From Clostridia bacterium (GTDB lineage Bacteria; Bacillota; Clostridia; Oscillospirales; Acutalibacteraceae), in the NCBI GenBank assembly GCA_017461625.1, contig JAFTXJ010000009.1, forward strand, positions 124,001-188,000: a stretch of 64,000 nucleotides of DNA, written 5' to 3'. The stretch's first letter is position 1; each line of letters begins with the position of its first letter. This document shows, piece after piece, positions 9,778-19,190 of the stretch. The position numbers were made by a program, and so were the translations under genes. The notes beneath the pieces were generated by a model. It made no database searches, was not told where the DNA came from, and was given only the letters and a program-made list of their open reading frames with translations.

Positions 9778-10935
9778 TCATTTTTTTAAAAAGACATCAA
9801 GATGCAACCTGTGAGCACACTTTTGTACCGTAAACAATCCCCATGATTTTATTGTAACCGGTGCATAATGTTCCAAAACATAATCATATCCATGTTTCAG
9901 ATAATCATTCCAGAACTTTTCATAATTCTTAGGCTTTTTTACACGCTCTTTTAAAGCTGACTGCCTTATATCTTTTTCATCAACAGGAATTAAAACACAA
10001 CTATCTTTTATTTCATCAACGATTTTTTTACCAAGTTGTGTATTCACTATTACAGTTGATGTTCCTTTATGATCAGTGATTCCGACAAGTTTTGGCGCAT
10101 CCCACATATCACCTATAGTAATATCACCATATCGCTCCCGATTAGTATACTTACATTCAAAGCAAGATGGACGCATCCCGATCACAAAGAATTTTAAGAT
10201 ACGCTTTATGTCAACATTACAAATCTTAGTGCCATCAGTAAACAAAGCTTCATGGGTATGTTCATATCCATATTTTTTGCTCCTATACCGATAATCTTGA
10301 ATCTCTTTTTTGCTACTTATCTCAATGCGGTTAATATGTTTAACCAAAAGATCAGGACTTGGAGTCCCATGGCACAGTAAATCCACAATCACCAGATTTT
10401 CAGGATGTCCGTGCAAATATGAACAGAGACCTGCACACTGACACGGTGTTCCGGAAAATAAAACTTTTTCACCTGATTCAAGGTCTTTTTTTATTTGCTT
10501 AAATACATCACCCAAACTACTTTGAACATACTTTGAGCCACGCATACTATCTCGTTCATTTGAACACTCAGCAGAGATGTGTTTAACATAAAATGTTTCG
10601 TTGTCAAAAACCGCACCGTAAACCGTTCCGCCTTGAAGCAAAACCCAATCAGAAATTGCAGTAAATGCACCACCGGATGAACTGTTAAAAACAACATTTT
10701 TATCTTTATGTTGCATAGCGTATGCTTGCAAAATATGATTTTTGCTGCCTTTGGGATTTTGAAAATCACAAACATTTTTACATGCATTACAAGAAATACA
10801 CTTAGTTGAGTCAACTGCTGGATATTCAAAACCTTTTTGGTTGCGTATCATTGAAATTGCATTCTGAGGACAGATATTTACACAAGCACTGCATCCGCAA
10901 CACTGATCTTCATTTTGATAAAGTGTTATTTTCAT
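9778..10935 (-). CDS. 4Fe-4S protein with coenzyme F420 hydrogenase beta-subunit-like domain
   Basis: 385 aa from the ATG at 10935, which lies 4 bp past the stop of the upstream gene with GGAGG 11 nt before it. Two N-terminal ferredoxin motifs (CCGCSACVNICP and CISCNACKNVCDF) precede an FrhB/FdhB domain. Such proteins are common in Firmicutes and Bacteroidetes polysaccharide loci, usually next to a pyruvyl transferase as here. A role in reducing a sugar or supplying pyruvate is a guess; no function is established from sequence. Confidence 0.82.
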   Translation of the reverse strand: MKITLYQNEDQCCGCSACVNICPQNAISMIRNQKGFEYPAVDSTKCISCNACKNVCDFQNPKGSKNHILQAYAMQHKDKNVVFNSSSGGAFTAISDWVLLQGGTVYGAVFDNETFYVKHISAECSNERDSMRGSKYVQSSLGDVFKQIKKDLESGEKVLFSGTPCQCAGLCSYLHGHPENLVIVDLLCHGTPSPDLLVKHINRIEISSKKEIQDYRYRSKKYGYEHTHEALFTDGTKICNVDIKRILKFFVIGMRPSCFECKYTNRERYGDITIGDMWDAPKLVGITDHKGTSTVIVNTQLGKKIVDEIKDSCVLIPVDEKDIRQSALKERVKKPKNYEKFWNDYLKHGYDYVLEHYAPVTIKSWGLFTVQKCAHRLHLDVFLKK

Positions 10936-10939
10936 AACA

Positions 10940-12196
10940 TTAATATCCTCCGGATATCGATTTATTGTATTGATAATGTTCCCAGTCTGCAATCACAATT
11001 CCCCAAAATGTTGCCGTCATAGTAATATGAGTAAATGTTACAAAATAGTTTGAGAATAAAGACATCAGTATTGAAATTACAATCGCAGCTCCAGCTGCTT
11101 TTGCACCGGGATAACCTGATCTTGTCATTTTCACACAAGTTGTAACCATTTTCACATATAAATTAACAAATATAATCACAGCAAACACACCGTAATTGTA
11201 CATAATTTCAAGAAAATCATTATGGGCACCGGTCTTTCTGCCAAAAACCACTTGTATACCATTCATACCGTGACCAAACAATATGTCGGTAAAATTCGAT
11301 TCTTTTATCGCTTGCCATACACCGGTATAAATATCATCACGACCACTGCCACCATCTGTCGTTACGGTTTCCATTCTGTCAAGCAAAGTTAAATTCAGCT
11401 TGTCTTCAAGATAATAATAAGCAACAAAAAACAAGACAACTACAGCTAAAATTTTTATTGTTGTCTTTAAAAATGCATCTACATTCTTTTTTTGGATACA
11501 ATCAATCAGATAATAAACAAAAATTGCCCCTGCCAATCCGATAAAACCAGTACGTTTGCCCGCCATCATAAGGCAAACGACCAACGGCATAAGCTTAATA
11601 TACATTGCTGTACCTTTGTCAAACAACAACACCAACGGCATTGCACACAACAAAAAATATGCATCAGATTGATACACGTTTGTTTGATTGAACGCCAATC
11701 TTGAATACATCAAATATAAAGTGAACGCAGCAAGAATAAAATATACTATATTATAAACTTTGTATTCAGCCATTGCAAAGCCATTCGACATTGCATAATA
11801 AAACGTAAAAGCTACCGATGCAAAATAAAACAGCATTGCATAACTAAAGATCATATTTATAGTCAATTCTCTCGGATTTAAAAGAGACACAGCCGCAATA
11901 TAAAAGCTATATATAAGGCCATCTCTGACAACCATCGGTATTGGAACGCTTTTTTTTACGCAACTCATAAATAACAATGCAGCTAAAGCAACGTAACTTA
12001 TATTTAGCATGTTCCATACTCCACCGGCTGAGCCGGATGCCCCACCCAAAGAGTTTCTGTACATTTTTAGAATCGTATACAGAAATGAAACGACCAACCA
12101 TATTAAAAGCATCTTGTTGCGAGCGACAAAGTCAGCTGATTTCCAACTGTAATCAGATGCAATTAAATATATCCTCTCATTACTCCCTTTTTTCAT
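10940..12196 (-). CDS. O-antigen ligase/polymerase-like membrane protein (Wzy)
   Basis: 418 aa, about ten membrane helices. The large outer loop contains a GHGMNG motif followed by GAHNDFLEIMYNYG, the H-N pattern of the Wzy_C/WaaL superfamily. In a locus with a flippase and a priming transferase this is most simply the repeat-unit polymerase. Its last codons overlap the RBS of the iron-sulfur gene downstream, and its start overlaps the end of the pyruvyl transferase gene. Confidence 0.85.
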   Translation of the reverse strand: MKKGSNERIYLIASDYSWKSADFVARNKMLLIWLVVSFLYTILKMYRNSLGGASGSAGGVWNMLNISYVALAALLFMSCVKKSVPIPMVVRDGLIYSFYIAAVSLLNPRELTINMIFSYAMLFYFASVAFTFYYAMSNGFAMAEYKVYNIVYFILAAFTLYLMYSRLAFNQTNVYQSDAYFLLCAMPLVLLFDKGTAMYIKLMPLVVCLMMAGKRTGFIGLAGAIFVYYLIDCIQKKNVDAFLKTTIKILAVVVLFFVAYYYLEDKLNLTLLDRMETVTTDGGSGRDDIYTGVWQAIKESNFTDILFGHGMNGIQVVFGRKTGAHNDFLEIMYNYGVFAVIIFVNLYVKMVTTCVKMTRSGYPGAKAAGAAIVISILMSLFSNYFVTFTHITMTATFWGIVIADWEHYQYNKSISGGY

Positions 12197-13277
12197 TTAT
12201 ATAATTCTCCAGTTTTTTCAAGTAAGTTAATGCTTCATCCCTCTTTTGAGCAATAACAGAATCAACTGAATCATAACAGATATCATTTAATTCTGTAAAA
12301 TCATCCACATCTTTTTTCACCAATCTGTTTTCTAACCCAAACATTTTGCACAATGCGATCGCTCGTTCAGGTTTGTAGTCTATCAATGAATAAAAATTTT
12401 TATGAAAAATAATAGAAAGTGCTGTTGCATGAAAAGATGTTGTAACAACAGCACCGGCATCTCTGATAAGTTGAACAAATTCCTGTGGTGTGACGTCAAA
12501 AAGATATTTATCTGCTTTTAGTTTTTTATCCACACGGGGTTGAATAGACACCACCTGCCAACCTGTTTCTTTCTTAAGTTTGTCAACAAGAGGCTGAAAA
12601 GCATCGTGACGCAACATTCTGAAGCATAAGATGTAAGGTTCTTTTACTCGTGATTCCGGAGTAATCTTATTCCAACTATCTCTGCTTAACAAAAAAACAG
12701 GGTCAATATTAGTTTGACAAGGCAATCCTAATACTTCTTTAATATATTCTGTTCCCTGCTCTTCTCTCGATGAAATGCAAGTAAAACGAGAAAGTTTATC
12801 TTTTAAATATGCAACACTTTTTTCGTCCTTTTCAAATAAACCTTTGCTCGCTGCATAACTGACACGCACAGTTTTTGAAGGGCCAAAATCAAGGAAACGA
12901 ATTGGAACCAAAGAATTACCAAGAGCAAAAACTTGGTCACTTCCCGTTAAATAGGCATCTGCTTCAGGTGGTGTTTTTTTTACTTCTTCAACTGAATGGT
13001 ACGTTTTAGTTTGCTTTAAATAATCATTGCGAAAATTGATAAATCTACCTGCTAATTTATTATTCCTACTATGATAGATTATGTTTTGTGCTTTTAATAT
13101 TGCCTGCCGTACCGCTACTTTCAAGTTGGAACTACGTTTATCTGCCGGTCGGCAATCAAGAATTTCGTTCTCATACCCAAGTTCAATCATAGTCTGTTGA
13201 AGTGCATATGCCTGTAATACAGCACCATAATTATCTGCATTTTGAGATGTAACTGTAATTATCTTCATAAAACTCAT
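12180..13277 (-). CDS. Polysaccharide pyruvyl transferase family protein
   Basis: 365 aa. Begins KIITVTSQNADNYGAVLQAYAL and carries TGSDQVF and the C-terminal TTSFHATALSI motif of the PS_pyruv_trans (CsaB-like) family, which adds ketal pyruvate to sugars. The chosen ATG overlaps the previous stop as ATGA; an in-frame ATG at 13268 with better RBS spacing is an alternative. The gene lies beside the F420-beta-like iron-sulfur protein, a recurrent pair in exopolysaccharide loci. Confidence 0.82.
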   Translation of the reverse strand: MSFMKIITVTSQNADNYGAVLQAYALQQTMIELGYENEILDCRPADKRSSNLKVAVRQAILKAQNIIYHSRNNKLAGRFINFRNDYLKQTKTYHSVEEVKKTPPEADAYLTGSDQVFALGNSLVPIRFLDFGPSKTVRVSYAASKGLFEKDEKSVAYLKDKLSRFTCISSREEQGTEYIKEVLGLPCQTNIDPVFLLSRDSWNKITPESRVKEPYILCFRMLRHDAFQPLVDKLKKETGWQVVSIQPRVDKKLKADKYLFDVTPQEFVQLIRDAGAVVTTSFHATALSIIFHKNFYSLIDYKPERAIALCKMFGLENRLVKKDVDDFTELNDICYDSVDSVIAQKRDEALTYLKKLENYINEKRE

Positions 13278-14083
13278 TTTCCTTTCGTCACAGATTGGAA
13301 ACCTTTCATTTCTATGTAACCTCTACTGCCACATTTCATCCATTTAAACATATCAGAAACACTTAAGTTGCTCTTTTTTACTGTTCTCATCGCAAAATAC
13401 AGCATCCATAAATTCTTGGTTTTAGGGTGTGTTGCCTGATAAAATGCACCTTTACCGTAATACATTTTTTCGTCAAATCCGGTAAACCATGATGAGTTTT
13501 CAAAATCTAATTTTCCGATAGTTTCTTTTGAAACATAAAAGGTTAAGCCCTTTCTTCTGGCTTCGGTAAGCCACATACTGTCTTCGCCCGAAGGGAATAT
13601 GCATCCGCCACCAAAAAGAGTTGTAAACCACACATTCGCTTTGCGAATTGAGTCAAGTCTGCACGCAATTCGCACACCACCCCATGGCATTCTGGTAAAA
13701 CGACCGCATTTTTTTGTTTTAGCATACTTAACTTGTTTTCTGTCGGAATCAGTATCAAAATGAAAAATAATAACATCTGCATCCGGGTGAGCATCAAACT
13801 CTCTGAGAACGCGTTCTTCCATATCATCATCATAGGTTACATCGTCATCTGCAAACAGGCAGATTTCACCTTTTGCATACATAAGAGCAAGATTACGGTT
13901 CACACCCACTCCTCGGGTATCTGTTGTAATCATTCTGGCACAATGACCATTAAATTCTAACTCATCCATCGCTGTTGTATCTGCCTGATTAGCAAATACA
14001 ACATCCGAATTTATATTCATCTGTTTAATTTTTGAAAAATCTTTTTGGTGCATTGTTACACACAAAATTTCAAAACGTGACAT
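13274..14083 (-). CDS. Glycosyltransferase family 2-like
   Basis: 269 aa, GT-A fold. The FADDDV motif near residue 98 is the metal-binding DxD. The N-terminal segment up to GVGVNRNLAL is the nucleotide-sugar region, and WGGVRI with GEDSMW follows in the acceptor half. No membrane segment. It overlaps its neighbours on both sides (ATGA junctions), so it is part of a coupled block with the LicD and pyruvyl transferase genes. Sugar specificity unknown. Confidence 0.82.
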   Translation of the reverse strand: MSRFEILCVTMHQKDFSKIKQMNINSDVVFANQADTTAMDELEFNGHCARMITTDTRGVGVNRNLALMYAKGEICLFADDDVTYDDDMEERVLREFDAHPDADVIIFHFDTDSDRKQVKYAKTKKCGRFTRMPWGGVRIACRLDSIRKANVWFTTLFGGGCIFPSGEDSMWLTEARRKGLTFYVSKETIGKLDFENSSWFTGFDEKMYYGKGAFYQATHPKTKNLWMLYFAMRTVKKSNLSVSDMFKWMKCGSRGYIEMKGFQSVTKGK

Positions 14084-14913
14084 TACACATTCCCCAGATA
14101 TTCGGTATAATCTTTTTCCGTATCAAAAATATATGCGTGAACCGCAGCTTTTTGCTGTTCGGCACTTGGCAATTTCATATAGTCACCGTAGCGATATGAA
14201 AGATAGTCTTTAATTTTTTCTGAGCCTAAAAGCCTGGTATCTTCAAAAGGAATATCAACGGGACTATCAAAAAAAGCAGCATCAAACAAACCGTTTCTGA
14301 ACTTTGCCGGGGTTATCCAATAGCAATATTTATAGTTTGATTTTCGGTTGTCATAACGATAAATGTGGCTATAAGCGAACCTTGCTATTGCCTTGCAAGG
14401 TAAATATTTAAGCAAATTAAAAATAAGTGCTTGACTCTTTGTTTTTGGTTTCCAATTTCTTTGAGAAATACCGTAAAGCGTTACAAACTTTGATTTATAA
14501 TATACTATTTTCTGAATAAACTTGTTTTCGGGCACTTTATGAAGAATCATAATATCCACATATATTCCCTGATGAATATCTCTTCTGTCCTTAAAGCTTT
14601 CTTCAATGAAGGTTGTACCGTTCATCCTGACTTTTGCATACTCAAGATATTTTTCATCTGTTCGCCACTCCTGAAGAACAAATTGTTTACTGTTGAGGTT
14701 TTCAAAAACAGCCTTGAATTTTTCATATTGGTCAGGAGTCATAAAAATATCGAGATCATCATCCCAAGGAATAAAACCACCGTGACGCACGGCACCTAAA
14801 GCTGTACCGCCCATTATATAATAAACAATTCCATGCTCACGACACAGATTGTCAATAAACTTCATAGTTTCAAGAATTTTATTCTGCACCGCACGCACGG
14901 ACTGATTGCTCAT
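14083..14913 (-). CDS. LicD-family phosphotransferase
   Basis: 276 aa. The motif MGGTALGAVRHGGFIPWDDD (residues about 32-51) is the LicD signature, with the nucleotidyltransferase-fold aspartates in DDDLDIF. LicD proteins transfer a phospho-substituent, classically phosphocholine from CDP-choline, onto a sugar. A TagD-like cytidylyltransferase two genes upstream could supply a CDP donor such as CDP-glycerol. That link is inferred from context. Confidence 0.85.
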   Translation of the reverse strand: MSNQSVRAVQNKILETMKFIDNLCREHGIVYYIMGGTALGAVRHGGFIPWDDDLDIFMTPDQYEKFKAVFENLNSKQFVLQEWRTDEKYLEYAKVRMNGTTFIEESFKDRRDIHQGIYVDIMILHKVPENKFIQKIVYYKSKFVTLYGISQRNWKPKTKSQALIFNLLKYLPCKAIARFAYSHIYRYDNRKSNYKYCYWITPAKFRNGLFDAAFFDSPVDIPFEDTRLLGSEKIKDYLSYRYGDYMKLPSAEQQKAAVHAYIFDTEKDYTEYLGNV

Positions 14914-14936
14914 TATATTTCACATCTTTTCCACAT

Positions 14937-15767
14937 TTATATTTTTTTCGCAAGATAATAATATTTGCTCATTATTCTGTTTAAAACAGGAACTTTTTCA
15001 AGTGTTTTTGCTACTGCTTTCAAAATTTTAAAAACAAAACTTTTTACAACAAATTTTAACGCTGAATTCATCCAACGATGAGGATGAATACTGATAATAT
15101 TACCAATTTCGTGAGATAATCCTCCCGTAAGAGACTGTAAATTTTCAAAAGGAATATTTTTATCATCACTTTTTATTATATCGTTATTTATCGGATCATA
15201 AATCAGATTGAATCTGCGACCTGCATCTGAAAAATACAGATAATCGGTTGAAATTTGTTCCTTAAAATTAACCATTATATCTGTAATATCCGGATATAAT
15301 TCTCTCACTCGTTCGCTTCTGAAAAAATCACGGTTAGAATGATAACCGTTTCTTTCAATTACCGGGTTACCATGCTGACAAACAGTTACAACAGAAAAAC
15401 CGTTTGTTTCAAATAAACAACGATTTTTTTCAAACTCTTTAATTGCAGAATCAAAGTTACCCTTACAGCTATCCAAAACATCATAGTGATAAGATATTTC
15501 ATGACCCATATTTTTCATTTCTGTCAGGAGTTTTACATTTTCGTCTTTTTCAAGGAGATATGCCTGAACATAATACGATCCTCGATGACCGTATTTATTT
15601 TCAATCACCGCGATTCTGTGTGCATTGGCAACGTTTGTTTCAACATCATGTTTTAACACAAGATAGTTTTTTTCATCTGCTTTAACTTCACACGCAGGTA
15701 TGCTTTTGACCCCACATTTATCTAACTTTTCACAAAAAATATCCCAATATTTGAAAAGAAAAATCAT
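14937..15767 (-). CDS. Polysaccharide deacetylase-like protein
   Basis: 276 aa. LVLKHDVET (residues about 33-41) and GHEISYHYDV resemble the metal-binding His/Asp blocks of the NodB/YdjC-like deacetylases found in capsule loci. A late SIHPHRWM segment could supply a third metal ligand. No signal peptide, so it would act in the cytoplasm or on the inner leaflet. It starts as ATGA over the end of the cytidylyltransferase gene. Activity is inferred from a distant resemblance. Confidence 0.6.
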   Translation of the reverse strand: MIFLFKYWDIFCEKLDKCGVKSIPACEVKADEKNYLVLKHDVETNVANAHRIAVIENKYGHRGSYYVQAYLLEKDENVKLLTEMKNMGHEISYHYDVLDSCKGNFDSAIKEFEKNRCLFETNGFSVVTVCQHGNPVIERNGYHSNRDFFRSERVRELYPDITDIMVNFKEQISTDYLYFSDAGRRFNLIYDPINNDIIKSDDKNIPFENLQSLTGGLSHEIGNIISIHPHRWMNSALKFVVKSFVFKILKAVAKTLEKVPVLNRIMSKYYYLAKKI

Positions 15768-16186
15768 TGATTATTAAGCCTCTCTCGAAGAATGGTAGAT
15801 GAGATCCCGTCAGTATGTTGCAGATAAACAACAGAACAGCCCTCATTGGCAAACTCTTTTTCATACTTCTCCCAAGCAGGAGTACCTTGCCAATCTGAGC
15901 CAACAAAAACAACATCTACTCCATATTCTTTAACTGCAGAAATTTTATCCATATTTTCTTGCTTAACAACCTTATCCACGTATTTGATTGCACTGACAAT
16001 TTCCATTCTGTCGTTTTCGTTGATAATAGGATATTTATTTTTTCTGCTATAGCAAAGTTCATCGGTTGTTACACCAACAATAAGATATTCACATTGCTCT
16101 TTAGCTCTTTTGATAATATTTAAATGACCGATATGAAACATATCGTAAACACCGGTTGTATAACCCACTTTATACTTCTTACTCAT
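15764..16186 (-). CDS. TagD-like cytidylyltransferase
   Basis: 140 aa. GVYDMFHIGHLNIIKRAKE contains the HxGH nucleotidyltransferase motif, and the later SSTILRERL matches the ISSTxIR end motif of glycerol-3-phosphate cytidylyltransferases. Makes a CDP-alcohol, most simply CDP-glycerol. I begin at the ATG at 16186, two bases after the upstream stop; a longer frame exists but runs into the glycosyltransferase gene. Together with LicD this suggests phosphoglycerol-type decoration of the capsule. Confidence 0.82.
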   Translation of the reverse strand: MSKKYKVGYTTGVYDMFHIGHLNIIKRAKEQCEYLIVGVTTDELCYSRKNKYPIINENDRMEIVSAIKYVDKVVKQENMDKISAVKEYGVDVVFVGSDWQGTPAWEKYEKEFANEGCSVVYLQHTDGISSTILRERLNNQ

Positions 16187-16188
16187 AA

Positions 16189-17016
16189 TCAAACAGTCTT
16201 TCTTGCAAATTTTTGAAAAACCCAACTCCTGAGTTTATTTGGTAACAATATTTGAACAATAAACCTTTTTGCAACGTTTACAGTAAAAGTTGCAAAATTT
16301 ATTATTTTATTATCAAGCATATATTTTTGGAGTTTTGCCTCACTGAGAAAATACTTCTTTCCACCTCGGCGCTGATAAAGCTCTTTGCCTACACGAACAT
16401 TGACAAGATAATCGGGAATATTTGCAAATCTGGCATCCTTCAGCATTAACCTTACCCAAAGAAAGTAATCCTCATTGCAGAACCAATCAACATATCCTCC
16501 CACACTATCAACAAAGCTCTTACGAAACATAACTGTACACTGATTTAAAGGACACCTTATTTTCATATCATCTTTTATTGCTGAATCCTCTGTTTCAACA
16601 ACACGAGCACCAACAATATTATCCGGCTCATCAACAAATTCGGTGATATTACCACCCACTATAGTGAGTTTGGGATCTTTTTGAAACATCGCCAACTGCT
16701 TTTCAAATCTGTCAGACGCACTTATATCGTCAGCATCCATTAGCGCAACTAATTCGCAACTGCATTTTTCAAGGCCTGTACGTCTGGCTTCACCATGGCC
16801 TCGGTTTTCTTTTAAACGAACAACCTTGAACACAGGATTATTTTCAAACTCAATAATAACTTTATTGAGTTCATCAGGAACCGGTCCGTCAACAACCAAC
16901 ACTACTTCATCCGGTTTTTTAGTCTGATTCAAAATACTGTCAACGGCAGTTTTAAACCAATCAGGGTTATCCTTGCCATATACGCACATGGATACAGAAA
17001 ATTTTATATCAGGCAT
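16189..17016 (-). CDS. Glycosyltransferase family 2
   Basis: 275 aa. Classical GT2 layout: VSMCVYGKDNPDW at the N-terminus, SILNQTKKPDEVVLVVDGP, ENRGHGEARRTGL, and LMDADDISASDRFEKQ with the DxD metal site near residue 94. The CNEDYFLW block is the acceptor-side ED motif. The C-terminal 50 residues are basic and amphipathic, so peripheral membrane binding is plausible. It directly follows the priming transferase gene and may add the second sugar. Confidence 0.87.
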   Translation of the reverse strand: MPDIKFSVSMCVYGKDNPDWFKTAVDSILNQTKKPDEVVLVVDGPVPDELNKVIIEFENNPVFKVVRLKENRGHGEARRTGLEKCSCELVALMDADDISASDRFEKQLAMFQKDPKLTIVGGNITEFVDEPDNIVGARVVETEDSAIKDDMKIRCPLNQCTVMFRKSFVDSVGGYVDWFCNEDYFLWVRLMLKDARFANIPDYLVNVRVGKELYQRRGGKKYFLSEAKLQKYMLDNKIINFATFTVNVAKRFIVQILLPNKLRSWVFQKFARKTV

Positions 17017-17017
17017 A

Positions 17018-17716
17018 TTATACCTCCAGAAGTTGCTTTGCCTCTTTTTGAAGAATATTATATTCTTGCTCTGTTACTTCACCTTTTTCAAGCAAATAAT
17101 CTCCAAAGTCCAGATCACTTACTGTTCCTTCCCTAACAGTGTCTTCCCTTGTAAATACTTTGCTTACAGTCTGAAAAACGATTTTGAAATCTTTTGCAAA
17201 AGTAATTCCACTATCAATGTATTCTAAATCAAATTGGAACTTACGTTCCCATGATATGTTGTTCCTGCCATTAATCTGAGCCAAACCTGTTAATCCGGGC
17301 ATAACGCTGTGACGTCTTCTTTGCTCGGGTGTCATAAACACCATATCACGCACTAATTGTGGGCGCGGACCAACAAAAGCCATATTACCAAGCAGAATGT
17401 TCCACAGTTCCGGGAGTTCATCAAGTGATGTGCTGCGAAGAAATCTTCCGTAACCATTCAGTCGCACTTTATCAGGCAAAAGTTTACCGTTCTTATCCTT
17501 CTTGTTATTCATTGTGCGAAACTTAATAAGTTTAAAAATTTTTTCTTTTCCTGTTTTTTTATCTATCATTCCCGGGCGTGGTTGCACAAAGAAAGGATTG
17601 CCTTTCATAACAATTGCACCCACAACCGTTAAAATCAACATCAACGGAAGCAATCCACACAAAGCCACTAATGACAGTGCAAAATCCAAGATCCTTTTTA
17701 TATATTTTTCGTACAT
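17018..17716 (-). CDS. Priming sugar-1-phosphate transferase (PglC/WbaP-like)
   Basis: 232 aa. One N-terminal hydrophobic hairpin (residues about 9-37) precedes the catalytic domain with KFRTMN, RSTSLDELPELWNIL and VGPRP(Q)L, the hallmark blocks of polyprenyl-phosphate phosphoglycosyl transferases. It loads the first sugar-1-phosphate on undecaprenyl phosphate, starting repeat-unit assembly. As the second gene behind the promoter, beside an aminotransferase, the first sugar may be an amino-sugar such as a bacillosamine derivative, or FucNAc. Confidence 0.92.
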   Translation of the reverse strand: MYEKYIKRILDFALSLVALCGLLPLMLILTVVGAIVMKGNPFFVQPRPGMIDKKTGKEKIFKLIKFRTMNNKKDKNGKLLPDKVRLNGYGRFLRSTSLDELPELWNILLGNMAFVGPRPQLVRDMVFMTPEQRRRHSVMPGLTGLAQINGRNNISWERKFQFDLEYIDSGITFAKDFKIVFQTVSKVFTREDTVREGTVSDLDFGDYLLEKGEVTEQEYNILQKEAKQLLEV

Positions 17717-17728
17717 ATACCGATTACC

Positions 17729-18934
17729 TCAATCAAAGCAACTTCTGATAATTTCAATAATTTTGCTTTGTTCTTCAACTGTCATTTTAATATCGCTCGG
17801 CAGACATAAACCGCGATTAAAAATATCACGACCAACACTATTTGCCTTTGCCACGGCTCCATTGCCGTTTATTGTGAAAAAGTCATTGTCAGCATAAATC
17901 GGCTGCATGTGCATAGGTTTCCATATAGGTCTGCCCTCTGCATTACAGGATGCGAGTTTTTCAAGAATTTCCATCGGGCAGCTTTTGCCTGGTTCACTTA
18001 TGTATGTCGCATCAGTTTCATTTATTTTTTGCTGACACATTCCTTCATCTCTTATAATCATACAACTAAGCCAGTAGTTAGGTTCAGAATTATCGGCATC
18101 ATAAGGATTCATATCTACCGGCAATCCTTTTAAACCTTCTTTATATCGATTATATATTTCTCTTTTTTTAGATATATGTTCATTTAAATAAGGGATTTGA
18201 CCGCGTATAACTCCTGCAATTACATTGCTCATACGGTAATTGTAACCAACATCTTTATGCTGATACCAAGGGGCAAGTTCTCTGCTTTGAGTGGACCATT
18301 TCTGAGCCAATTTTGCAGCACTTTCATCATCAGTCAAAAGCATTCCGCCCGATGAACCTGTAATAATTTTATTGCCGTTAAAAGATATACAATTGTATGT
18401 ACCGAACGACCCGGTTTGAACTCCTTTATATGTTGCACCTAAAGATTCTGCAGCATCTTCAATAATCAAAGCATTGTGCTTTTTACATATTGCTTTAATC
18501 TCATCCATTTTAGCAGGAGTGCCGTAAAGATGTACAATAACCACAACTTTAACTTCAGGATAAATTTCAAAGGCACGTTCAAGTGCTATAGGATCCATAT
18601 TCCAGGTATCATATTCAGTATCAATAAACACCGGCTCCGCTTTTTCATATATAACCGGATTTACTGTTGCAGCAAATGTCATATCAGAGCAAAACACTTT
18701 ATCGCCCTGACTAACTCCTGCTAACTTAACAGCAAGATGAAGAGCCGATGTGCCTGAAGCAAGACCTACAGCGTATTTACAGCCAACCTTTTCTTTCATA
18801 AGTCGCTCAACTTCGCTGATATTTTCACCTACAGTTGACATCCAATTTGTTTCATACGCCTCAGTCATATACTTAAGCTCATCGCCGTGCATTGTTGGAA
18901 TGGACAACCATATTTTCTTGTCAAACCGTTCCAT
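17729..18934 (-). CDS. DegT/DnrJ/EryC1/StrS-family PLP aminotransferase
   Basis: 401 aa. Transfers an amino group to a nucleotide-linked keto-sugar. Seen: GTSALHLAVKLAG for cofactor binding, EDAAESLGA, and CISFNGNKIITGSSGGM with the PLP lysine at about K189. First gene of the capsule operon, about 55 nt below its predicted promoter start. PglE-like enzymes pair with a priming transferase like the next gene. No PglF-type UDP-GlcNAc 4,6-dehydratase is in the window apart from CapE, so its keto-sugar source is unclear. Confidence 0.88.
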   Translation of the reverse strand: MERFDKKIWLSIPTMHGDELKYMTEAYETNWMSTVGENISEVERLMKEKVGCKYAVGLASGTSALHLAVKLAGVSQGDKVFCSDMTFAATVNPVIYEKAEPVFIDTEYDTWNMDPIALERAFEIYPEVKVVVIVHLYGTPAKMDEIKAICKKHNALIIEDAAESLGATYKGVQTGSFGTYNCISFNGNKIITGSSGGMLLTDDESAAKLAQKWSTQSRELAPWYQHKDVGYNYRMSNVIAGVIRGQIPYLNEHISKKREIYNRYKEGLKGLPVDMNPYDADNSEPNYWLSCMIIRDEGMCQQKINETDATYISEPGKSCPMEILEKLASCNAEGRPIWKPMHMQPIYADNDFFTINGNGAVAKANSVGRDIFNRGLCLPSDIKMTVEEQSKIIEIIRSCFD

Positions 18935-18995
18935 AACCCATCATCCTCTTAAAATAATCTATAAAAACATAAACAAACCCTATTTTTACTTTTAA

Positions 18996-19024
18996 AGTAT
19001 ATCACAATGCTTTGAGTAAATCAA
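18996..19024 (-). promoter_or_regulatory. Sigma-A promoter of the capsule operon
   Basis: On the minus strand TTGATT (19024-19019), a 17-bp spacer and TATACT (19001-18996), with a TG one base before the -10 (extended -10). The 5' leader would be about 55 nt. The next rho-independent terminator I see in this direction is at 427-454, so one 18.5-kb transcript is possible. The rest of 18935-19190 holds no gene. Confidence 0.75.
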
Positions 19025-19150
19025 TAAGATAAACCTCTTTTTTATATCTAAAATCGCAAAATACTTAATAAAATCAACGATTTTGTACAGATGTCATAGT
19101 TTGTCGAAAGTTCTTCTCATTCAACCACGAAGTTTTCAATGCAAAAAAAC

Positions 19151-19187
19151 AACAACCTGACATCCCTATTTGAGAAATCAGGTTGTT
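19151..19187. terminator. Rho-independent terminator after the ArsC/Spx gene
   Basis: A 10-bp perfect stem (19151-19160 with 19178-19187) is followed on the minus strand by a run of seven U. It separates the ArsC/Spx gene from the capsule promoter. Confidence 0.85.
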
Positions 19188-19190
19188 TTA

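Noticed and set aside
18935-19190. Small RNA or riboswitch before the capsule operon
   Set aside because: Apart from the promoter and a terminator I see no conserved aptamer pattern.
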